Of a DNA stretch of 5,611 nucleotides, positions 1 to 5,082 are shown piece after piece. Positions within the stretch are counted from its first letter, which is position 1; each line of letters opens with the position of its first letter. The position numbers were made by a program, and so were the translations under genes. The stretch is from SOKG01 sp964449845 (lineage in GTDB: Bacteria > Chloroflexota > Dehalococcoidia > SZUA-161), in NCBI GenBank assembly GCA_964449845.1, contig CAYVES010000159.1, positions 1 to 5,611 on the forward strand. The letters run 5' to 3'. The notes under the pieces were generated by a model. That model was not told the origin of the DNA. It worked only from the letters and a program-made list of their open reading frames with translations, and ran no database searches.

Positions 1-75
1 TAGTCTCCCGTTGCTAAAATAAAAGGCAGAGCAGCCGGAAGGTAACAAAGCGATGTTTTGTCCACAGGAGCGGGT

Positions 76-105
76 GCCGATGGGGATGCCGCGCATGGCA
101 TCGGC
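76..105 (-). other. Hairpin downstream of dnaE2, doubtful terminator
   Basis: GCCGATG (76-82) pairs perfectly with CATCGGC (99-105), and inside it ATGC (86-89) pairs with GCAT (93-96) around a 3-base loop. The hairpin lies about 37 bases past the dnaE2 stop, where an operon terminator would be expected. No run of T follows on the minus strand, so it is not a standard intrinsic terminator; it may protect the 3' end of the transcript or have no role. The rest of 1-141 shows nothing else I can support. Confidence 0.3.
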
Positions 106-141
106 TCACAGGTGGCCGTGGAATAGAAACATGAGCATTGG

Positions 142-3100
142 CTAGGCGAAGTTCCTCGCCCTGGGCGCAGGAACTGGGTACATGGTTCGCTGGCGTTCTC
201 GTTCATCCCTCAAGGGGGCCAGATAGGCAGCGACGATATTGATAATCCCGTCCTTTTTCCGCAGTGTGCCCTCTACCACGATGAAGGGTTCCATTCTAGC
301 TACCTGTCGGTACCTCTCGTAGATTCGCGGCCTCAAGATAACATTAACCAGGCCATGCTCATCCTCAAGGGTTATGAACACAACTCCCTTGGCTGTCATC
401 GGTTTCTGTCTGCAAACAACACAGCCAGCTACACGCACCTTTGTGCCTGAGAACAACGAAGTGATTTCCGAACTGTTCAAAACCCCGTCCCTGGAAATGC
501 TCGGGCGAAAAGCTTTCATTGGGTGATGCCTGGCTGACAGCCCCTGCAACCTGTAGTCAGCTGCTATCTCCTCTCTGAGGCTCATCGCCGGGAGCGATAT
601 CTGGCACGCAGGGAAGCCAAGCGCAAGCATATCAGGGCCCTGATGCAACAGCAGGCCGAGCGCCCAAAGCAACTGACGTTTGGGCAATTCAAGGCAGTCA
701 AAGGCACCGACCAGTATGAGGTTCTCTATCGCCTCATGATCCAGCCCAGTGCGATGATAGAAATCTCTTAGAGAGGTGTAAGGACCTTGCTTAGCTGCTT
801 CTTCAATCTTCAGCCAGGCTTTCTCCCCGACAGCTTTAACATACCGAAAGCCAAGCCTTATCTTCCCATTCTCGACGGTGCATCTTGCCTTGCTCAGGTT
901 GATGTCCACTGGAAGAATCTCTATGCCATTACGTTTGGTATAGTTCACAATGACCTCAGGCGAGTAGAACCCCATTGGCTGGCAGTTGAGCAGGGCGCAG
1001 TAGTATTGGCAGGGGTAGTGGAGCTTGAGCCAAGCCGATCTGTAGGTTGTCTCCGCCAAGGCAGCAGCATGGGCCTTGCAGAAACCGAATTCGGCGAAGC
1101 TGGCTATTTTCCTGAAAGCAAGCCTGGCTGTGTGATCGCCTACCCCGTTTTGTCGTGCTCCTTCAAGGAAGCGTTCTTGCAGCCTGACCATCGCCTCTTT
1201 TGATCGTTTACGGCTCATTGCCCTTCGCAGCGAGTCCGCCTCACCAGCGGTGAACCCCGCTATGGCAATGGCTGTCTGGATTACCTGCTCCTGGTAGATT
1301 ATGACGCCCAGCGTTTCCTCCAGAATCGGCCTTAGCTTCGGGTGCGGGTAGCTCACCTTCTCCTTGCCCTGCCTTCTCCTGAGGTATGGATGTACAGCGT
1401 TTCCCTGAATCGGACCTGGCCTGATGATGGCCACCTCAGCGACTAAGTCCTCGAAGCATCTGGGCCTGGATCTGGGCAGCGTGGCCTGTTGCGCCCTGGA
1501 TTCAACCTGGAATACCCCCAGGGTATCGCCACAGCACAGCATGTCGTAGACCTCTGGCTCGTCCAGTGGGATCCTGTCCAGGTCGAGGCTGACTCCTCTG
1601 CTCTCTCCGATAATCTTCACTGCTTCGTCGATGAGCGAGAGCATGCGCAATCCCAGTAAGTCTATCTTGATCAAGCCAACATCGTCGATGTCATCCTTAT
1701 CCCACTGGGTCACCACCCTGCCGACCTTAGTGGCCCGCTCTACTGGCACCACATCGATGAGAGGTATGGTCGAGATCACCATGCCTCCTACGTGTATCCC
1801 AAGATGCCTGGGGAAGCCCGCTATTTGGCCACAGAGATCGATGAACTGCTGCCAGGGTTCTGAACCTATACGGCGCTTGAATTCACTAAGTTTGGACAGG
1901 TCCTGGGCTATTGTTTCTGCAGAGCGTGTTTCCAGCGATTTAGCTGCCGCATCCACTATATGAAGAGGCAGGCCCATTGCTTTGCCCACATCCCTGACGG
2001 CGTTTCGAGCCTGATAGGTAACCACATTGCACACCATGGCCGCGTGGTCTGTCCCGTACTTCTCATAGATATACTGGATTAGTTCCTCGCGGTGGTCTTG
2101 TAAATCAGAGGCGATATCTATGTCGATGTCAGGTATGGCCGACATCTCGTCGTTAAGGAACCGACCTGCAAAGAGCTTGTGCTTGACTGGATCAACCCGT
2201 GTCACGCCGAGGACGTAGGTGACGATCGAGCTTGCAGCCGACCCTCTTCCCTGAGCAGGAATGCTGTTCCTCTTGGCATATTCAATGATATCCCACACTG
2301 TTAGAAAGTAACCCGCAAGTCCCAGCCTGTGGACGAGGTCAAGCTCCTCCCTCAGCCGTTGTTCTACATCAGGGGTTACTGGTTCGTATTTCTCGTGCAC
2401 ATTCCGCCAGCAGAGCTTCTCAAGAAAGCTGTTGGCAGTCTCTCCCTCGGGCACCTGGAAATCGGGGAAGCGATGGCTGGAGAAGTCAGGGGTAACATTG
2501 CAGCCTTCGGCTATCTGAACTGTATTACCTATAGCCTCAGGGTATTTTGCGAAGAGGTGTGACATTTCGGCCTCTGACTTGAGGTAGTATTCGGAGTTAG
2601 GCCTGCGGAGGTGGTGGGATTCATCCAGCGTGGTACGGTTCTTTATGCAGACCAGGATATCCTGGAGGCGGTGTCCTTCTCTTCGGGCATAGTGGACGTT
2701 GTTGGTTGCCACATATCCAACACCCAGGTCTCCTGCCAGCTCGATGAGCTGCTCACAAAGTTCTTGATCACGGGGGCAGAGGTTGTTCTGCAGCTCGACC
2801 CAGAAGTTGTCTCTGCCGAAGATGTCGATGTACTTCTTGGCGGCGAGAAAAGCCTTTTCTCCATTTCCGGCGAGCAGAGATGCCGGTAGCTCGCCTCTCT
2901 TGCACCCAGAAAGGCAAAAGAGGTCGTTTGAATACCTGGCCAGGGCTTCAGTATCGAGAGATGCTTGCCCTTTGCTATGGCTGAGCTGTGCATGGCTAAC
3001 GAGCCTGCAGAGGTTGGAGTAGCCGCTGTTATTCTTCGCCAGCAGGATCAGGTGGTAGCCGCCGTCCAGCGTTATCTCAACTCCGATGATGGGCTTCATC

Positions 3101-3270
3101 CCCAGTTCCCTGGCCTCTCGACAAAAACGGACAATGCCGTACAGCCCATCGTGATCGGTGATAGCAAGAGATCTCATACCCAGTTCACTTGCCCTGGCCA
3201 CCATATCCGCAGGACGGGAGGCGCCGTCAAGGAATGAGAAGTTGGTGTGACAGTGAAGTTCGACATACAT
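142..3270 (-). CDS. dnaE2: Error-prone DNA polymerase III alpha subunit, DnaE2/ImuC type
   Basis: C-family replicative-type polymerase used for translesion synthesis in the SOS mutasome; it extends primers on damaged DNA with low fidelity. The 1042 residues are close to the usual DnaE2 length and shorter than replicative DnaE (about 1160). Domains in order: an N-terminal PHP domain (about 1-200) opening with HCH at 6-8, D15, DHDG at 39-42, E65 and C123; the polymerase palm with GRGSAASS at 341-348 and PDIDID at 380-385, where D383 and D385 are the likely catalytic pair; the third aspartate, D537, in KIDLLGL; fingers with FGFCKAHAAALA at 728-739 and the DnaE2-typical LNCQPMGFYSP at 761-771; a helix-hairpin-helix part near 845-860; and a C-terminal OB fold (about 944-1020) with VRVAGCVV and KGVVFITLED. 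The start is the family-typical MYVELHCHTNFSFLDG, 7 bases after the preceding stop, with only a weak AGGG 14 bases upstream. It is the last gene of the cassette. Two PHP metal ligands appear substituted (Q95, N191). No frameshift is seen. Confidence 0.96.
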   Translation of the reverse strand: MYVELHCHTNFSFLDGASRPADMVARASELGMRSLAITDHDGLYGIVRFCREARELGMKPIIGVEITLDGGYHLILLAKNNSGYSNLCRLVSHAQLSHSKGQASLDTEALARYSNDLFCLSGCKRGELPASLLAGNGEKAFLAAKKYIDIFGRDNFWVELQNNLCPRDQELCEQLIELAGDLGVGYVATNNVHYARREGHRLQDILVCIKNRTTLDESHHLRRPNSEYYLKSEAEMSHLFAKYPEAIGNTVQIAEGCNVTPDFSSHRFPDFQVPEGETANSFLEKLCWRNVHEKYEPVTPDVEQRLREELDLVHRLGLAGYFLTVWDIIEYAKRNSIPAQGRGSAASSIVTYVLGVTRVDPVKHKLFAGRFLNDEMSAIPDIDIDIASDLQDHREELIQYIYEKYGTDHAAMVCNVVTYQARNAVRDVGKAMGLPLHIVDAAAKSLETRSAETIAQDLSKLSEFKRRIGSEPWQQFIDLCGQIAGFPRHLGIHVGGMVISTIPLIDVVPVERATKVGRVVTQWDKDDIDDVGLIKIDLLGLRMLSLIDEAVKIIGESRGVSLDLDRIPLDEPEVYDMLCCGDTLGVFQVESRAQQATLPRSRPRCFEDLVAEVAIIRPGPIQGNAVHPYLRRRQGKEKVSYPHPKLRPILEETLGVIIYQEQVIQTAIAIAGFTAGEADSLRRAMSRKRSKEAMVRLQERFLEGARQNGVGDHTARLAFRKIASFAEFGFCKAHAAALAETTYRSAWLKLHYPCQYYCALLNCQPMGFYSPEVIVNYTKRNGIEILPVDINLSKARCTVENGKIRLGFRYVKAVGEKAWLKIEEAAKQGPYTSLRDFYHRTGLDHEAIENLILVGAFDCLELPKRQLLWALGLLLHQGPDMLALGFPACQISLPAMSLREEIAADYRLQGLSARHHPMKAFRPSISRDGVLNSSEITSLFSGTKVRVAGCVVCRQKPMTAKGVVFITLEDEHGLVNVILRPRIYERYRQVARMEPFIVVEGTLRKKDGIINIVAAYLAPLRDERERQRTMYPVPAPRARNFA

Positions 3271-3277
3271 GGCTGTG

Positions 3278-3526
3278 CTAATATCCCTGCTGGTACCATT
3301 TGTCTGAGACTAAATCGTTGAAAACGGTCATCACCAGGCCATCTTCTAGTTCAACCTGGAAATACTGTCGCGATATCCTCTCTCTCCACCACTCATCATC
3401 TATGCGCCAGGAGCTTGGTATCGCTGCTACCTGACTCCGTTTACCGTTCCTGACAACCTCAGCAGGCTCGCCCAAACCATTAGTTAGCACCTCGATCTCT
3501 TTGGGCACGTATAGAGGGGTAGCCAT
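3278..3526 (-). CDS. Small DUF6504-like protein of the imuB-dnaE2 cassette
   Basis: An 82-residue protein of unknown function. I recognise it as DUF6504-like: a small soluble family often encoded beside imuB and dnaE2 in Actinobacteria and Chloroflexota. The visible core is W40-RIDDE-WWR at 40-48, then ISRQYFQVEL at 51-60, a GLVMTVFNDL segment at 63-72 and an aromatic end, KWYQQGY. The N-terminal half (IEVLTNGLGEPAEVVRNGKR) looks like short beta strands, so a small beta-rich fold is plausible. There is no signal peptide, membrane segment or obvious catalytic motif. It sits 15 bases after the imuB stop and 7 bases before the dnaE2 start. Only a weak GAG-type ribosome binding site precedes it, so translation probably depends on coupling to imuB. 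Its place between the two mutasome genes suggests an accessory role in translesion synthesis, which is an inference. The assignment to the family is from recalled sequence style only. Confidence 0.85.
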   Translation of the reverse strand: MATPLYVPKEIEVLTNGLGEPAEVVRNGKRSQVAAIPSSWRIDDEWWRERISRQYFQVELEDGLVMTVFNDLVSDKWYQQGY

Positions 3527-3541
3527 CGTGATGTCTCACAG

Positions 3542-4741
3542 CTATGGGTTATAATCGGTGAGAATAGAGCGTCGCTCAGGTATCCGCGAACTCGGATCGA
3601 CGTGCGCAACCTTCTTTAGAGGGTTCTGGCCAAATCTGGCTTGGAGGCGCTTCACTACGCTTTTCAACCGCTCCTCCTGCTTCACCCTTCCTTCCAGGAA
3701 CAGCGAGTTCTGTTTACTCTCTTCACCACAAAGCTGCGCAAGGCCAAAGTGTATGCCCGTTATGCCTGCAGGAAATGCCACGGTTTCCAACCGGTGTTTT
3801 AGCAAGGTCAGCATTTCTCTCTTCGAATCGGTTGGCTCTTTGAGTTTGAGGCTCTCATGCCATACCTTCGCTCCATCGAGATGAAAGCAGAGCTTCATCT
3901 GTCCACACACCTGGTTTCTATTTCTCAGTCGGGGTATCAGACTATCGAGAATCCTGTCAAGAGCAGCTATTAAGGCGTCGATGGTCTCCATTGAACTCTC
4001 ACTGGACAGCTCCTGCTCCAGGATCATAGGCTTTGCTCTCGGTACCAAAGGTCGTTCGTCCTCTCCGTTGGCCAGCTTGTGAGCGAGAATGCCCTCTTCC
4101 CCAAACTGGTATGCCAGTGCATCCAGGGGTAGCGAAGCGATCTGGCCCATGGTTCGCAACCCCAAGAGATCAAGCCTTCTCCTCATCTCCTCAGATACCG
4201 GCAATAGACGTGCTGGTAGCGGCCCGAGGTACCTTGCCTCTCTCCCCTTTCTTGCTACGCAAGGTCTCTTGGTAGAAGCTATGTTAGCTGCTACACTCGC
4301 AACAAACTTGTTTCTTGCTATACCGACCTTTGGATTTAGATGCGCTCTATGGAAAACATCGGAACCGATTCGCCGGGCAATCTCTTCCTCCGAGCCAAGC
4401 AACCTTTCCAAACCGGTGACATCCAAAAAGGCTCTACCTGGTTCATCCGCTTCCACAATCGGGCTGAATTGATCGAGAATATCCAAAACATCGTCGAAGG
4501 CCCGGGTGTACTTACCCTCATCGAGCGGGATGAAGGTGGCATCGGGGCAAATATGGTGTGCCTGTCGCAGGGGCATCCCGGGCACTATGCCCAAGCTAGC
4601 TGCTTGAGCGCAACACTCGAAGATGGATTTTCGCTCGTTCGGAAATCCTCCAATAATAATCGGGTGGGATAGAAACTCCGGGTGCTCTCTAATCTCCACC
4701 GCAGCCGCGAAATGCTCAATATGGACGCAGACGACTTTCAT
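3542..4741 (-). CDS. imuB: ImuB-type catalytically inactive Y-family DNA polymerase
   Basis: A DinB/UmuC-superfamily protein, probably the clamp-binding adaptor of the SOS mutasome rather than an active polymerase. The Y-family layout is clear: palm start CVHIEHFAAAVE at 5-16, LGIVPGMPLRQA at 50-61, palm motif RAFLDVTG at 103-110, VGIARNKFVA at 139-148, thumb helix-hairpin-helix LGLRTMGQIASLP at 193-205, and a little-finger region at about 235-345. The residues that bind metal in active members are replaced: H7 stands for the first Asp, and G102-R103 for the Asp-Glu pair. The Tyr and Arg that contact the incoming triphosphate align with A45 and A48. Near the C-terminus, QNSLF at 344-348 matches a beta-clamp binding pentapeptide, followed by RFG and PERR as in ImuB proteins. 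At 399 residues it is shorter than typical ImuB (about 500), ending soon after PERR. It is the first gene of the operon, with GGAGG 8 bases before the start and a LexA-controlled promoter upstream. A diverged Pol IV is the alternative, but the dead site and neighbours favour ImuB. Confidence 0.9.
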   Translation of the reverse strand: MKVVCVHIEHFAAAVEIREHPEFLSHPIIIGGFPNERKSIFECCAQAASLGIVPGMPLRQAHHICPDATFIPLDEGKYTRAFDDVLDILDQFSPIVEADEPGRAFLDVTGLERLLGSEEEIARRIGSDVFHRAHLNPKVGIARNKFVASVAANIASTKRPCVARKGREARYLGPLPARLLPVSEEMRRRLDLLGLRTMGQIASLPLDALAYQFGEEGILAHKLANGEDERPLVPRAKPMILEQELSSESSMETIDALIAALDRILDSLIPRLRNRNQVCGQMKLCFHLDGAKVWHESLKLKEPTDSKREMLTLLKHRLETVAFPAGITGIHFGLAQLCGEESKQNSLFLEGRVKQEERLKSVVKRLQARFGQNPLKKVAHVDPSSRIPERRSILTDYNP

Positions 4742-4749
4742 TCCACGGG

Positions 4750-4754
4750 CCTCC
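4750..4754 (-). promoter_or_regulatory. Ribosome binding site of imuB
   Basis: On the minus strand GGAGG lies 8 bases before the imuB ATG. It supports this start over the out-of-frame ATG about 19 bases further upstream. It is the only strong Shine-Dalgarno sequence in the cassette; the two downstream genes have weak ones. Confidence 0.8.
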
Positions 4755-4795
4755 GTTCATCTTTTAGACAGTCACAAGGGATCGGGGAGACTTCT

Positions 4796-4819
4796 ATTAT
4801 AGAACAAGCGTTCTATAAT
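4796..4819. promoter_or_regulatory. LexA operator (SOS box, Bacillus type) within a 24-base perfect palindrome
   Basis: The arms ATTATAGAAC and GTTCTATAAT are perfect reverse complements around the spacer AAGC. The core GAAC-AAGC-GTTC at 4802-4813 fits the Gram-positive-type LexA consensus CGAACRNRYGTTYG at 12 of 14 positions, including the RNRY centre; only the two outermost bases differ. The palindrome runs from the last base of the -35 hexamer through the whole -10 hexamer of the imuB promoter. The operon is therefore predicted to be repressed by LexA and released on RecA-stimulated LexA cleavage after DNA damage. No lexA gene is in the window. Confidence 0.9.
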
Positions 4820-4824
4820 GTCAA
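4796..4824 (-). promoter_or_regulatory. Consensus sigma70-type promoter of the imuB-DUF6504-dnaE2 operon
   Basis: Read on the minus strand, the -35 hexamer is TTGACA (4824-4819) and the -10 hexamer is TATAAT (4801-4796), both exact consensus, separated by exactly 17 bases. Transcription should begin near 4788-4790, giving a leader of about 48 bases before the imuB ATG. No extended -10 TG is present. Such a strong promoter makes sense if it is tightly repressed: the LexA box fills the spacer, so repressor and RNA polymerase cannot bind together. The start point is predicted, not measured. Confidence 0.9.
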
Positions 4825-4835
4825 GAGCCATCTGT

Positions 4836-5010
4836 CACGCCCTTCAGAGGCCCGTGTGTAATACAATTGCGGTAACACAAACGAAGGACAAGGGACGTGA
4901 ATTAAAGTGACCTTAGCGCGGTTATCTGTGGAGCCAGCCCTTGCCTTGTCCGCAACTGTCAAAGAGTCTGGACTAAACAACTTGGCTTTTAGTATATTGA
5001 ATAACAAATG
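4836..5010 (+). ncRNA. Candidate IS110 bridge RNA / structured left-end leader
   Basis: IS110-group elements are known to encode a bridge RNA in the non-coding left end before the recombinase gene; it pairs with donor and target DNA and guides recombination. This gene-free stretch lies in that place and has the right size. Possible stems are: CACG plus CCT paired with AGG plus CGTG (4836-4856), a competing TGTGT/ACACA (4855-4859 with 4875-4879), an 8-base perfect pair GGACAAGG/CCTTGTCC (4886-4893 with 4944-4951) enclosing a 50-base region, and inside it GTGACC/GGTTAT with a 7-base loop. No family-level match was tested, both RNA ends are guesses, and part of the stretch may be host DNA. The donor- and target-binding loops cannot be assigned without the element's ends. 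Confidence 0.3.
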
Positions 5011-5080
5011 GTGATGACTCCGGCTAAAATAGAACAGTGCAGATCACAAACACCAAATCTAAAGTAGGAGGAGCCATCAC
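5011..5080 (+). promoter_or_regulatory. Stem predicted to mask the transposase ribosome binding site
   Basis: GTGATGACTCC (5011-5021) can pair with GGAGCCATCAC (5070-5080) at 10 of 11 positions, with one A-C mismatch. The right arm contains half of the AGGAGGAG Shine-Dalgarno sequence and ends 2 bases before the ATG. Transcripts entering from outside would fold this stem and translate poorly, a control known in principle from other insertion sequences. The 48-base loop includes CTAAAA (5024-5029), which could instead pair with TTTTAG (4987-4992), so alternative folds exist. This is a prediction from pairing alone. Confidence 0.5.
5066..5073 (+). promoter_or_regulatory. Ribosome binding site of the IS110 transposase
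   Basis: AGGAGGAG lies 9 bases before the ATG at 5083. It is a near-perfect Shine-Dalgarno sequence and fixes that start. I see no convincing sigma70 promoter for the gene within 4825-5065; TATATT at 4993 and TAAAAT at 5025 lack good -35 partners, so expression may depend on a junction promoter formed on circularisation or on outside transcription. Confidence 0.85.
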
Positions 5081-5082
5081 AA

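Noticed and set aside
76..105. Intrinsic terminator for the dnaE2 operon
   Set aside because: The stem is good, but no T-run follows it on the minus strand, so it is kept only as a hairpin of uncertain role.
53..145. 30-codon plus-strand frame with GGAAGG 10 bases before its ATG
   Set aside because: It is very short, overlaps the convergent dnaE2 stop, resembles no known peptide and contains the hairpin at 76-105. One plausible ribosome site is not enough to call a gene.
787..1203. 138-residue plus-strand open frame opposite dnaE2
   Set aside because: It lies wholly inside the dnaE2 reading frame, which has strong domain motifs there. The frame shows no recognisable domain and no ribosome binding site that I could support. 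The same applies to the other open frames antisense to or overlapping dnaE2 and imuB (for example 1631-1963, 2611-2889, 4089-4472 and 4340-4672).
3542..4741. Active DNA polymerase IV (DinB)
   Set aside because: The overall fold matches, but the catalytic Asp and Asp-Glu positions are His and Gly-Arg, and the gene sits in a dnaE2 cassette with an ImuB-like C-terminus.
5031..5042. Second LexA box starting at GAAC near the transposase
   Set aside because: GAAC-AGTG is followed by CAGA, not GTTC, so the second half-site is missing.
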